Origin: Diploptera punctata
Lineage: Eukaryota; Arthropoda; Insecta; Blattodea; Blaberidae
Direction of reading: 5' to 3'
Assembly: GCA_030220185.1 (NCBI GenBank)
Contig: JASPKZ010009915.1
Location: 1-64,000 of the forward strand
Length of the DNA: 64,000 nucleotides
The first letter of the stretch is position 1, and every line of letters begins with the position of its first letter. The notes beneath the pieces were generated by a model that ran no database searches, was not told where the DNA came from, and worked only from the letters and a program-made list of their open reading frames with translations. Below, one piece after another: positions 31,167-44,074 of the stretch. A program made the translations under genes and the position numbers.

Positions 31167-31989
31167 CATTTAAATAAATAAATAAATAAATCGGTTATTG
31201 TGTATAATCATGTTTAACTGATAATATCTAAATGTTTTACTTAGTGTATATAGTCTTATTTGTAAGTTATTCTCTGAATTGGAAATTATAACTTGATCAT
31301 CTGCGAAGAGTAGGGTATTTAATGTTTAAGCTACTGGTTATTATGATTCATGATTAGGTTTCATTTCCAAATTAATTTAATGTAAATACTAAACAGAATT
31401 GGCGATGGTGCGCCATATATCATTTTTACATATTTTCTTTCGGAGATACGATTATTTATTTTTATATTTATTTTATTGTCAGTGTAGATTTCTGTTATAT
31501 TTTGTAATAACCAATTTGGTATATTTAGTCTTGTAATATGTTAGGTAAAAGGGCTCATCGAACTATGTGAAAAGCTTTTACAAAAACTATAAAAGTATAT
31601 GAGTTTCTAATTGATATTATCTTCTTTTTATAGTAATAATTTGATACTGCACAATAGGTCTATACATTATCTTCCTTTTTTAAAGCCATTTGGCACTCCA
31701 GAAGAAAGGTTTCAGCATATGTTAGTTTTTCGTTAAAAATCTGCCAAATATTTTATAGCATGTGTTGAGGATACTAATCCCTCTAGAAGTTTCAACATTC
31801 TGTTTATCTCCTTTTTTTATATATGGGAATACTTTTAATAGTTTTCTATTCTTCCGGAAAAGTGGCTGTTCGATGTATACAGTTTAAAAATCTTAATAAT
31901 CTTTCTTGAAATAAAGTTCTTGCATATTTATACAAATCTCAATCTAAGTTGGCTTCGCCAGGTGATATGCTACTTTTCGTCTTCCTTAA

Positions 31990-32296
31990 CCCATTCGTTT
32001 CAGGTTTAAATGCTCTATGCATTTTCACAGAAATCGGATTTAAGTCGCCATAAATTACATTGTCTATTTTGAGATATCCAAAACAACCAAAATATAACGG
32101 TACTTAACATCACAATAAGGGCGAAGGCCAAACCACATTCCTCTACTATTCTTAAATATTAACAAAAGATTACGCTGCCAAGTGATGTACAAAAAATTGC
32201 AAAATATATATCATAGTTAAGTGAGTGTACATTGTCTTCTGAGTTAAAGGCCATTTAACTGCCAGCGAGGTTACCTCGCCCTATGAGGCGAATGGG
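31990..32296. mobile_element. piggyBac-type MITE in LINE-E
   Basis: TTAA duplications (31986-31989, 32297-32300) flank a 307-bp element. Its terminal repeats are CCCATTCGTTTCA on the left and CCCATTCGCCTCA on the right. Removing the element and one TTAA restores the LINE-E reading EELKEAL-RKTK across the junction. TTAA targets and CCC-starting termini fit piggyBac. There is no coding capacity. Confidence 0.8.
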
Positions 32297-32420
32297 TTAA
32301 TGCTTCTTTTAGTTCTTCATTTGTAATGCACTGTTCTTCCGTCTTTTTCGTGTCCCAATATTTTGACTCAAAAATAGTGTTTTTCCATCGGTTTTTGCAT
32401 GAATATAAAAATATTTTTAT

Positions 32421-33479
32421 GTTGGGAAAATGATTTATTTTGGTTGATTATTTTATTTATTTGTTCATTTATTTTAAAATTGTATATGTAATGGGTTTTG
32501 TTGTATAGGCATCCGCTTCTAAAACTCTTTTCATGATGTCTGTGACGTGTTTTTAAGTTCTCTGTTAGCTTATAACCTATTTAGTGCTTTAAGGATTTTG
32601 TTTGAAGGAATTATTTATAGGCTTTGTTTTTGTTCTTACTGAACGCTTTAATTTAATTATCCCATTATCTTAATTTATTTTTTGTGTAAAACCTTATATT
32701 TTCCAATATATACCGCGGCTACTTGAGATATTATAGTTTTCATATTTTCCCAATCGTTGTAAATATTTCCATGTTTAGATGTATCTATCATTTTTTATTC
32801 AAGTCTTTTCTGACAAAGCCAACGCATGCTGTCATCATGGATTAAATTACTAAATAAATAACTAAAAGAATTATCCATTACTTCTACAAAGATATACGTT
32901 AATTTGCTTCCTACTGTAACAGGAACCAACAATAATTATGACAAAACGCATAAACGTACTCATCTGATCTCTGCTCCGACCTGAATGTCTACCGATGTTG
33001 TATTCCATATATAAGAAAAATATTATATATATAACACATTTTTAAATGAAGAACAGGATAGATAATTTATCTATTCCCAGGACAGATACATTCTTTCCTA
33101 TAACGTAGCTACCGACTTTTCCAACAAGCGAACCCATTTACCTCTTTCCTGTATCAGGAGATGATGCATAAACACATTCAATGAGGAAATTCAATATTCC
33201 AGGAGGAAACGAACTTGAATATCAGTAAAATATAGTTCACTTCAAAGTTTTCTCACATCCCTTTCAAGCCCAAATGATTACAAATACCTGTACCGTGTAA
33301 TAATAAAACTCTTCTTAGAAATATATCTAATTATTATTCAAAAGTATTAATGTATATAGGCAATATAATCCTGGTGAAGTTGAAGACAAAATTTACTCTC
33401 ATCCATCAGGTAAAATAAAATCTATTATTATTAGTGTTATTATTACTGTTATTATTATTATTATTTTATTATTAATATA
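32421..33479. other. AT-rich sequence, no gene seen
   Basis: Possibly further decayed LINE-E sequence up to about 32800, but no motif is readable. Nothing else was recognised. Confidence 0.4.
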
Positions 33480-33927
33480 TAACACAATTATGAAGAGTAT
33501 TTTATTGTATAGTGAGGAATCATGGACGCTGAAGCAAGAAACCGGAACTAAATTATTAGTCAGAGTAATGGACTTTTTTAGAACATCGGCGAGAATATCG
33601 AAATTAGGCAAAATAAAAATTAATACAATAAGAGAAATAATGAATGTAGAAAAGGATGTTGAACAACAGATTGAAGAAATCCAGCTAAGATAGTATGGAC
33701 GTATAATGAGAAGAAAGGACCCTGAAACAAACAAAGAAGTATTGAAATGGATACCTCCTGTAAAAGGGAAATGTGGTAGACAAACGCCAACGTTGATGAA
33801 GGGAATTCAAGACGACATGAAGAAGATAAATATGACAGAAACAGACCCGCAAGACCGGGACGTGTGGAAGAAAAAAAAAATTATATATTTGGTTGAGAAT
33901 ACACAAACAATCCTGAAAAAGTATAAA
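33480..33927 (+). pseudogene. LINE-G 3' fragment
   Basis: The plus strand encodes YSEESWTLKQETGTKLL, a segment RTSARISKLGKIKIN with an IREIMNVE block, and after one stop YGRIMRRKDPETNKEVLKWI, GRQTPTLMKGIQDDMKK and DPQDRDVWKKK. This is a LINE ORF2 C-terminus. The 3' end passes into (TTA)n, which borders the large trinucleotide satellite. Confidence 0.72.
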
Positions 33928-34650
33928 ACTTTATTATTATTATTATTATTATTATATATTATTATCATCATTATCATTATCATTATTCATTATCATTATC
34001 ATTATCATCATTATCATCGTCTACATCATCGTCGTCATCGTCATCATCATCGTCATCATCATCATCGTCGTCATCATCATCGTCGTCATCATCGTCATCA
34101 TCATCCTCGTCATCATCATCCTCGTCATCATCATCCTCGTCATCATCATCATCGTCGTCATCATCATCCTCGTCGTCGTCATCATCATCCTCGTCATCAT
34201 CATCATCATCGTCGTCGTCATCAACATCCCTCGTCATCATCATCATCGTCGTCATCATCATCATCGTCGTCATCAACATCATCGTCGTCATCAATCATCG
34301 TCGTCATATCATCATCGTCGTCATCAACATCATCGTCGTCATCATCATCGTCGTCATCATCATCGTCATCATCATCATCGTCATCATCATCGTCGTCATC
34401 ATCATCGTCGTCGTCATCATCGTCGTCATCGTCGTCGTCGTCATCGTCGTCGTCGTCATCGTCGTCTTCGTCATCGTCGTCGTCGTCATCGTCGTCTTCG
34501 TCATCGTCATCTTCGTCATCGTCTTTGTAGTCGTCGTCATCGTCGTCATAGTCGTCGTCATAGTCGTTGTATCCGTCATCAGTCGTCGTCATCATCATCG
34601 TCATATCATCATCATCTTCATCATTATCATTATTATTATTATTATTGTTT
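33928..34650. repeat. Trinucleotide satellite of ATT, ATC and GTC units
   Basis: About 720 bp of three-base repeats that grade from ATT through ATC into GTC-rich blocks and back to ATT. The repeats produce long frames of Ser, His/Arg, Asp or Met/Thr on both strands; these are not genes. The tract begins exactly at the 3' tail of LINE-G, so it probably grew from the LINE tail. Confidence 0.93.
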
Positions 34651-37081
34651 ATTGATTATGTTATAATGCATCACGTTATGTTTGAGATGTCTCGATCCAG
34701 CTATCATTAAACTGCCATTCGGCGAAGTTGTACTATTTGAATAACACAACCTAATTAAACTATAAAACCACAAACAGCATGTATTGCTTGTGTACAAAGT
34801 GATAATTAAAAACATAATGAAAAAGAAGCTTACTATATGAAATCGCTTAATCTATTTTTATTTTATTTGAGGAATCCTGTACTATATTCTTGACTTATTA
34901 TATTAGTATTCAAAGTTTGTATTAAACGTACTAACCGCCATTTAGGAACATTTTATATACAGTATTGTTCAACAATAAACTATTTATATACTCCATGTTT
35001 TTTGCATTACTTGGAGTATTATTGCTTTGTTTCTGTGTTGTTCACAACATTATATTCACTAATTACAAACCTTTCAGTTTCTACGGAAATCCCTTTCATA
35101 CATTACTTCAGTGTTTGCATTAGTTGTTTCATCATTCGTATATGTGCTAAGAGGCTAATCGAAAACCAGAGGGAAGAGATTCATTTGCTTTTTTCTTTAT
35201 CGAAGTCTTTCTTTACCTTTCGGAGTAAATCATATTCTCGGATTTGAAAAAAAAAATAAAGTATTCCCTCTTGGCTCGCATCACAATAGTTTCCATAGTT
35301 CACTAGTCGGATAGGTATTCTGATTGTAGAAAGACAATCTGATTCTAGAAAGACCAACGATATTTTCGGAATACACGTTTAAAAATTCAACATGTCCTAC
35401 TCGCGAACTTTAAACTATGTTGGTAGCACGAAGATGCCAATGCCTTATAAGCCATGAAGGAATACAAAGACTAAAACAAAACAGTTCACACTAAACGAAT
35501 GGAATAGTAAGATGAATACCGAATTCAGTAAGATATTTACTCGTCCGTATCTTCAGCCAAATTGAAAATTGTTCATATCTCTGATATCAAGTTCACAAGA
35601 TGCATCTGAAAGGTATTCTCCCACCTACATCTAAGCGTAAGAAATAGTAATTTCTCAGAATAGTTTCCCAATACAAATTTTGAAAGATTCTACCTCATTT
35701 TTGGTCTACCCATTAGACACTTTCCCTCTTTTTTTCGCTCAATACTACATTTCAATTCAAACGTATGTGAGCATTGAAGGCCTATGCCACAAATAGGCTT
35801 AACGTAGTTTAGATAAATATAATAAGTAAATTAATAATATATAAGGATATAATTGCATGACAACTAGGTCATAATAATTTATTACGGTTAGTAAAGTAAT
35901 AATATAGTTAATCATACTGTTTTTGATATAATATAATACATTACAATTATTATCAAATTTTCTTAATTTAGTTTATATTACTGATAGCGCCCGGCAATAT
36001 CTGATAAAACATGGGAGTGAATTCCAAAAACCTGGATCTAAAACCATGAAATATGATGAGTAATAAAAAAAGTAACTTTGTACGAATTAACATTATGAGG
36101 TATGATTTATTTAAGAAAACTTTTTTCACCTCACCTCATATTGTACTTATTATTAGATAGGTTTCGGGACCTAGTTATTTTCCATCTTCAGTGCCTGGAT
36201 TGTATGGCAGAATTTATGTTCATAAATTCCGTTCAAAGGCCACAAAGAATATGGACTTATTACTAGGATTTACTTACAAGAGAATGCACTAGTGTATTAA
36301 CTCTGGTATATTTGTGTTTAACATTTAAAATCACTTAACATTTTCACTTCACATTTATATTTAATAACTTCACTGCAACTTTACTAATATTCTTTGTAAC
36401 ACATTAACTGCGGAGATGGACATATGTTAACTCCATTACTGTAGTCCGCGTCCGAGGTTGCAGGCTGATGCAACGTATATAGAATGTTGAGAAGAAACGT
36501 CTAGAAAATTCTAGTATGTAAAGGAACTTAATTCGCAAACAAAGATTTCCCGCGAAAGTTACAAGAACCAATGGGAAATTGGTATATTTAGTTCTGGATT
36601 ATTCCACAAGAACTTCAATGCAAGAAGGACTTATAATGGATGTATTGCACAATTAAATATAGACTATATGAAGGTTTTTAAAACAAAATTATATAAAAAT
36701 AAAAATAAAATAAAAAGTGTCCAGTACCTTCACGACCGTTCTTTTAGCCGTGAAACTATAAGAACGGTTGAGAACGTATCAGGATGGAAACTAATTAGAT
36801 CACGAAACCGGTCAAATAAGAAGAAGAAAATGAGTTGATGTGATACAATTTTCCTTAAATAAGTAATAAACAGTATTGTGTGAAGGAAATGATAAATCAG
36901 AGAATTCTTGAGATATTGTGCTAACGATATGAAAATTATATACTTAATTAAAGCACTTCCAAGTATTGTAGGTCTACAAAGTAGGACCTCTGAATATTTC
37001 TTCCATTCTGTAGTACGTGTTTTCCCAAATTTTGAGAGTACTAGGCTCCTCAGAAATATCAATATTTGCATCAGTACTCAC
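34651..37081. other. No gene assigned; small LINE-C scrap at about 35612-35740
   Basis: Mostly AT-rich unique-looking sequence. At 35612-35740 two pieces matching the LINE-C 3' part (TATTCTCCCACCTA and TACCTCATTTTTGGTCTACC) flank about 85 bp of other sequence. At about 36150-36215 the minus strand has a Penelope-3'-end-like stretch (CACTGAAGATGG, then CCCGAAACC) without closing stems. Confidence 0.35.
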
Positions 37082-37114
37082 CTGAGTGCTGGCAGTTGTC
37101 ATGGAGCTTGCCAT
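37082..37114 (-). CDS. Possible first coding exon of a host gene
   Basis: On the minus strand, AGCACCATGG gives a strong start context. Eleven codons follow (MASSMTTASTQ), ending exactly at CAG before GTGAGT (37081-37076), a consensus splice donor. Upstream (37115-37460) is richer in G+C and CpG than the neighbourhood, as for a promoter or 5' UTR. No downstream exon could be identified in the 36 kb to the left, which is full of repeats. A chance match is quite possible; nothing identifies the protein. Confidence 0.3.
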
Positions 37115-37460
37115 GGTGCTTGGGAATCCCAAGGTTTAGTTCTTGGCACTACACACTTCACTATACGCTAAACACCTATTAGCACTGGCCTAAAATATTA
37201 CTCACAGTTATTAGAGTTAATATTACAATGGTTAAACCACAACTAAACGGACCACAGGTTAAGCAACATTTCACTAAAGTGAAGGTCGCCCGGAATTGGC
37301 TACCCAGCCGCACCCCGATGTGCCGTGGCACACTATCACTACACTAGACCTAAACATACTTATTATTAGTATCACTGGTGTTGACAAGTAGGAAGTAGAT
37401 GCCGGCCGGAGCCGATGGATCTCGCAGAGTTTAGCGGACGCATTTGTTTGATGACTGAAC

Positions 37461-40400
37461 CCTAGGAGTCACCATTTGAGAATGCAATGCGATGAATGAA
37501 TCTCTTACAGAAGAGTGATACAATAGATATAATTAATGGTTGAGAATCGATTCGTTATCTGAATTTAGAAGAACAAATATGTGTAAAAATAACAAAATAA
37601 TGATAACGGAAATGAAAATTCGCCGAAACGTGAGAGAAAAAGCCTCATATGGGGTATCTTGTTGTGAATAGTAGACTGAAACAGATGCTATAAGATTATG
37701 CACATTTAAAATTGAGAATAATGGTATACGAAAGTACATTCAATGTTGTGGATATAATTTTAGGCTACAAACAGTGAGGTAAGGATCAGAGGAATCTATA
37801 TGCGTTTGGGTAAATTTTTCAGAGACGGGTCCAATTTCGCACGTAATATAGGATCACATACATAAGGACTTTATTACACTAAAAGGAAAATTCATAAAAT
37901 GTTATTTACAAATATGGATCGTACGGGCAGTAAGCGGTACATGCTGTTGACATCCGTTACAATAAGTTGATGTTTGGTAATAATATACTTAAAACAAAGA
38001 AAGGAAAACACAATAATATTACAATTAGTTAACAATATTATTACATTATATATTAATTTAGTTATGTAGAATTATTAAGAATTAATGGTATTGCAATTTG
38101 TTAAATTTATTTATTCATAAATAAGTGTTGTTCTTATTTTCCGCGTGTTGTCCAGAACTCTACCCAGGTTTATCCAATTTTCTGGGTTTACCAATAACTC
38201 GTAGCATGCCATTCTTTCACGATTTCAATTTATAAATATTCCGGTAATAACTGATGCCTCAAATATTCTAAATCGTTACATTTTTCTAATAATATAGGAA
38301 TAGGACATAATGGGGTATTGTTTTGAAATATGTTGGTAAATGAGAAACAAAGTTCCTACAGCTTACCATTATCAATTTATTACAATATTATGATAGTAAC
38401 TCATTTATTTATAATATTAAATTGTCTATAGAACCTCGTAGTTCCAAGCATCTCTGAATAGGGTTCAAACTATACAGAATGCCAGTTAAAAATTGCTTAA
38501 GAGAACTCTGCATCAACAGTGGGCATCTACTTTATAATGAATTGGATATATGCCGCCTCTTCCTTTTCTTTTCACAATTTTCCCTAGAGACGAAAATATT
38601 GCTTTTAGTAGTCATATCTTATGTCATTTGTTTCTTAATTCTTAATTTTTTAAGATACACTATTCAATTCCTGAATACCTTGACTTCTCTTAAAGTAAAT
38701 GCTTACAAGGCCATTTATTTCAAAATTTCAATTGTGACATCAGTAATAATGGTATTTTCCTGTAATGATTTTATTTTCACTGAGTGTGATAGTCATATAA
38801 ATCAGATTCTGTCAGTTCAATTACTTCGCACGAATATCTCCTAATGCAAGAAATACATATTCTTTTTAAAGAGAGCAGAGACCAAAATTCTGAATGTTTC
38901 AGAAACCTCTCTATATTTGAATGTAATGTTGTAAACTTCATGAATGAACAAATTATCTGGTGTTAAGAATTTCATTGTAGTATTTCTAATGTGACAAATT
39001 CCTTCAAGGAAGAAAGTCACAGATGCCCTTTTTACCTTTTGAAATATGAGCAGTAAATTGTAACGTTTACTTTTTATTTAATAAACCAGAACTAACATTT
39101 GCATGGAGTGAAGAAATAGCATTCTGGAGATCAGAACAAATTGTAATTACATAATTTTCTCTATCAATTGTCCTTCATCATAGGGGAGCATTGATATTCT
39201 TTTAAATCAGTGTTACACGTTTCAGACAACACTTCAGTGGTTCTCTTTTTTTTTTTTTTTTCCTTCTGTATCATGTTCAACGTTTCACAAAGATTACATC
39301 GATCTAATTTTGGGACCAAGAATTGAACATTACATCCATTAATAAAATTAAAGTGTAGATTGCCATTTTCACAGTTTCATAATTATTCAAAACGGACTCC
39401 AGTTTTTTGCATTTCATTCATTCGACGTAGGTTTAACTCAGAGCTTAAATAGTAATTTTGTGTGAATGCTCAAAAGTGTTATCTCATATAAAATAAAAGT
39501 TATCATTTCAAACTTATACCCAATAAATTCTTTGTTTCCAAAATATCCCATTATCCTACTTAGTTGAATATGTTTTTTTAGGTTCGGGTTTCTTTTACTC
39601 AATTTTTTCCGAAGCGACCCAGACTCAGAATTTTTATCGTCCAGAAAAATTAATCGAGTTCGGTCAAATGTGAACAAGTGAACCCTGGAATCAAAGGATA
39701 AGAACATAAACACTACTCCACAACTTGATCAAGATTAAGAAACTGTTTTTCTGTCAGCGGGTGGGGGGAATAAAATGTCAACCCTAACTTTTGTATTTTA
39801 TAATTAAGCATCTTTAATATTAGTAATGACGCAGTTAATTGTTCCCAGTGAAATTTATTACTTTAGCATGTGAAATTAGACTACACTTCACCTTAAAGTG
39901 AAGTTCGATGAGAGAGCGTAGCGACAAATGATGCTCGTATAACTAAACTTTGCTAAGCGTTCAAATTATAAGATGTATCATACTCAGTGACGTGAGAGGA
40001 ACGATTTTTTTAATTTTAATTTTCACTATAAAAGTCGATGTGTTAAATCTTTAAACAAATAGGCGACGATATTTGAAAATCAATTAAAATTTAATTTTCA
40101 CCCAAAAAACCTGCGTCATTAACCCACAGGTAAAGATGCCAGCACAGAAATCTCTATTCTGAGATGATTATTTCCAATCAGACACCTGTATAAACTTGAC
40201 CATATCATCAAGCGTACTTAGAGTGGTCTCACCTACTAGGAATTTTGGCCTCGTTACGTTCTACTAGATGTTCCCACGTCCCATTACAGGCCATGCTTAC
40301 TGCCACCATCGGGAAATACCAGGCTTAACTATTATTATGACATCTGGCTTCACATAAAGATAAGATAGGCCTATTTCAGATGTGTTATTTTACTTTACAT

Positions 40401-41188
40401 TTGTATGTGGCCTCTTTTTGGCGAGAAAAATGTTTCTTATGAAACTTCCTTCTCAAATACTCACAATACTTTTTTTCCTTCACCAAAGTGAGAAGAGCAA
40501 TGTTTCGCATCCGCACAAATAACATAAACGGTCGAATAAATCAGTTTATCTATGATATGTATATTTTAGTAGCTAATTATGGAACTTTTAAGAAATATTT
40601 TGGATGACAGGCGTTCCTTTAGAGGCTTACGCTAATCCGTTCTCTGGTCAGAGCGTGTGTTTAATTTATTATCTGATCATTACATCCAATTTATAATAAA
40701 TTTACGAGAGCTAAGGAAACAATTTCATTAATTGTATAGTATAATTTTAATCCTAGGTGATTTGACAGTTCAACCTCTTCTTCAACATACCACCTAATTG
40801 ACAGTTCGTTAAACGAATGTAACTTAATAGTATGCTTCTGATCTGTAGTTTCATCGTATATGTATGCCCTCCATCTTCAGATACTGTCGGATTATTTAAT
40901 AGTAAACCTATGATTTCTGTAGGCTCGGTAGTATTTCTTCACACTCGGCTCACGATAATATCATATCAAAATGTAACAAACAGCTGAATAATACTCTTAA
41001 CTTTTAACAGCGCTTCATTTGTTAACTCATAAAGATTACCATGGCATATTCTATGTGCAAAGATTTAATAGCAAAGGAAGTAGATTATCTTCTGGTTTTA
41101 ATAAATTGTGGAATGTAGAAAAAGACCTAAATGGAAGAAAAAATGTTTACCTAGTCATGCACTACTCTTGTATTTACCATTTAGACGC

Positions 41189-41190
<2 letters not shown>
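37461..41190. other. AT-rich sequence, no gene seen
   Basis: Frames such as 38479-38844 (121 codons, hydrophobic, plus) and 39438-39713 (91 codons, minus) show no motif or splice context I can support. No element boundary was recognised in this 3.7-kb stretch. Confidence 0.4.
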
Positions 41191-41226
<36 letters not shown>

Positions 41227-41543
41227 TTTTATTTATTCTGGCAGATTTAAGGCCATCAAGGCCTTCTCTTCCACTAAACCAGCACCAAATACAAATAAAG
41301 ATTTGATAAACATAGATATACAATATACTTACAAAATAAACAGTTTAAAGCTACATTAAATGAAAGCAAATTGTAAATTTCATGTACAACACAACATTTT
41401 ATCCGATAATAACAATAATAATTACGACGATGATAATAAAATAATAATAATAATAATTTTAATAATGTAATGATAATATAATAATGATAATAATAAAAAA
41501 AATAATAATAATATGATTATGGTAATTTATACAAGAAACACCA

Positions 41544-41575
<32 letters not shown>

Positions 41576-42955
41576 TACACTGGGTAATGATGAAGTCGAA
41601 GTTAGAACAAATATAAATTTAGATTTCTTTTAAAAGTTGCCCATGTCCGGCAGCCCCTTATTTCTTGTGGTAGGAAATTCCAGTTGCGAGAAGTGGAGAT
41701 GGTATATGACATGGAGTGATGTGATGTCCTATTTTGCGGTATATTAAGCAAGAGACTATGTTGTGATCTTGTGTTTAAGTTATGGTTTGAGGATAGATAC
41801 TGGGAACGAGATGATAACTAACTGGGAATCAAGGTACGTAGGATCTTAAATAAGAGAATTATACAATGCGATTTTCTTCTCTCTTTTAGATGTAGCCAAG
41901 ATAATTTGTGGAAAAATGGAGAAATGTGATCGTATTTTCGAACATTAAATATGAATCTGATACACATATTATGGACAAGTTTGAATCTAAGTAAAGTCCC
42001 AAGTTTTTACGACATCGGTGTAAGGAATTTGTTCGTTATCTAATATGACAGCCGGTATATTGCCATTGTTTATGGAGTGTAACAGTCTTGGATGTCCGAT
42101 AATTATTACTTGCGTTTTGTTTACATTTAGTTTTAGCCCATATTGTCTGGAGCATAAAGATATATGTCTGAGGTCAGTGTTTACTTTGTCAATATATTCC
42201 TTAATTTCGTCAGGCCTAAGGTGTGTGTATATCTGTAAGTCGTCGGCGTAAAGATGATGCTTGCAGAGTTGTAGTTTGTTTGTCACATCGTTGATATAAA
42301 TCGAGAAGAGAAGAGGAGCGAGGACGCCGCCTTGAGGTACCCCTTTCCTCACCAAGCGCCAGGAAGAAATGCGATTATTAAGAGAAACTGATTGCTGACG
42401 ATTAGTGATGTAAGATCTAAACCAATCAAGGCAGTTTTCCGACAGATGTAGTGTCTTAAGTCTCGCTAGGATTAAGTCTATATCTACTGTGTCAAAGGCT
42501 TTGCTGTAGTCGAGTAGGACTTTTGCGCTGAGTTTGCATTTGTCCATTGAGTCTCTTATGTCCTCTACAATGTCATGTAGTGCAGTACTTGTATGATGTC
42601 CTGTTCTAAAACCAGACTGATGCTCAACAAGTAAGTCGTGTGTGATGAGGTAGTCTGTTAACTGTGAGTGTATTATGTGTTCCAGTGCTTTAGATAAAGA
42701 GGGAAGAATACCAATTGATCTATAATCATCGAGTGTTGTGGGAGTGTTTGATTTCGGTGTAGAACGAACTGGAGCCATTTTCCATAGCCTGGGATTGATC
42801 ACAGTCATTATAGAGGCATTAAAAATGTGGGTTATTGTCGGGAAAATAATGCCAATTGTTTTTTGCAGGAGAGTTATTGTTGTATTGTCTATTCCTTGTG
42901 CTTTAGATTTAATGCGTAATACTGCTCTTTTGGCGTCATCAGGTGAGATATAGGG
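41191..42955 (-). mobile_element. LINE-B, 5'-truncated copy with (AAT)n tail
   Basis: The 3' end lies at about 41226 (AGAGAAGGCCTTGATGGCCTTA on the minus strand), preceded in plus orientation by an (AAT)n tract at 41191-41225 that serves as tail. Coding runs to about 42955, within the RT N-terminus (DAKRAVLRIKSKAQGID). The endonuclease and ORF1 are missing. Internal AAT-rich and (TA)n segments (41400-41575) lie in the 3' UTR. Confidence 0.8.
41987..42955 (-). pseudogene. LINE-B reverse transcriptase, open 320-codon fragment
   Basis: The frame is open from the truncation point to 41987; the first ATG lies at 42808. Motifs are KMAPVRSTPKS, LDDYRSIGILPSLSKALEH, HQSGFRTGHHTSTALHD, motif A KVLLDYSKAFDTVDIDL, motif B RKGVPQGGVLAPLLFSIYIN and motif C KHHLYADDLQIYTHL, then GLKLNVNKTQVIIIG. 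All three catalytic aspartates are present. After the stop, C-terminal sequence (LLFKILRTLIPS, TSRNWNFLPQEIRG) resumes in another frame near 41880 with the middle missing, so there is an internal deletion. Confidence 0.85.
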
Positions 42956-44074
42956 AAAAAAAAAGATTTTTTTCTCGGGTGGGTTGGGAATATGACGTTA
43001 ATTCATCAGTAAACATAAATTCGTAGAAATTCAGAATTCCAGTTGAATAGGCTACTATTATAAATAAATTTGTATCTTCCAACAGAAAAGAATTTTAAAT
43101 AATGAAATATTGTTACAGCTATAGGACACTGTTCGAACCAACTACTAACATATTGACACCATATAAAACGTAGGTTTGTGGCCGCGCGGATATAAACTAC
43201 CCTTACATCCCTATCCTGATCTAATATTTTCCAACATTACTCTGTATAATTTACCTCTCTCAAGTAATATTTAATGTCATTCTCTCACCTCATTCTAGGC
43301 TTACTACGGAACATTTTCCTTCTAGTTTTCCTAAATTGAGATTCCATTATCCTCTTTCATTGACCTTCATGACATAGTTCTTAAACATAGCATTCTATGG
43401 TACTTAACTCTCCTTATTTCATCTGAGATTTTATAGATTCTGTAGCACAATGTTTTGTGATATTTATTATTATTGCCGTTTTCACCCTTTTTAACTGCGA
43501 GGCGAAGAAATGGAAGCCAGAATCCAGCAATGGCAACCCGTCATATGGAATAGCTGGATATCCCTACTTAAGTAAAAATGGCATTGAGTGAGGCGGGTCG
43601 CGGCTACCAATTCAGCAGTTGTATTACTTCCTTACAGTTTATATGAGAGTTTTGTCACGGGATTTTAATGTCTTCGAGTAAAATCAGGTGGTAATTTATT
43701 TGGACACTGTCTTAGCACATCACAACGCTTTTCTCGAAAAAAAAACTTCAAGGTTGGTTTCGTAATGCAACAGTTAACAGTTTCCTTGAAAGAATTTTAT
43801 TCCCTAGAATTTGTAATCGTTTCGTCTCCCATAAAGTAAGAGTCAATTATTCGCATATTTATTATACAACTGGAAGAATAGCTGTTTAATATATATTTCA
43901 TTTCATGTTGCGATTTAGGGTTGACAAAGTGTCTGTATGCGTAATAACGTGCATTTCCAGGATTGAAAAATTAGTAAAATTGAGTTGTGCGCCATGTTGA
44001 ACCTAAAGATTTGATAATATTTCCTAGTACAAAATTGAATCGTAGAAGAGATAATGCAAATTCTTACTTTAATC

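Larger units (their letters stand above)
26640..32420 (-). pseudogene. LINE-E, split by LINE-C, SINE-A and a piggyBac-type MITE
   Basis: Minus-strand pieces join across the insertions. Near 32300-32340 EELKEAL joins RKTKSSISPGEANLD at 31985. IPIYKKGDKQNVETSRGISI follows near 31800, the RT motif C LFADDQVIISNSENN near 31290, KYISTFVLP at 30530 and SHLYGSDISTLSKK at 26975. The C-terminus reads KRHRRPGRFFKKLLDGAETGL near 26660. Breaks fall at 26995-30512 (LINE-C), 30823-31166 (SINE-A) and 31990-32296 (MITE). The frame is full of stops and shifts, so LINE-E is the oldest layer here. Its 5' part beyond 32420 is not recognisable. Confidence 0.75.

Noticed and set aside
33983..34604. Long Asp-rich, Ser-rich and His/Arg-rich ORFs
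   Set aside because: They are translations of the trinucleotide satellite on both strands and in several frames.
36150..36215. CTGAAGATGG...CCCGAAACC on the minus strand as another hammerhead
   Set aside because: Only a short stem II is possible. There is no cleavage triplet and no pairing for stems I and III, so at most it is a Penelope-like scrap.
38479..38844. Hydrophobic 121-codon ORF as a chemoreceptor exon
   Set aside because: No conserved receptor motif, no splice signals in phase, and hydrophobicity is expected from AT-rich sequence read in this frame.
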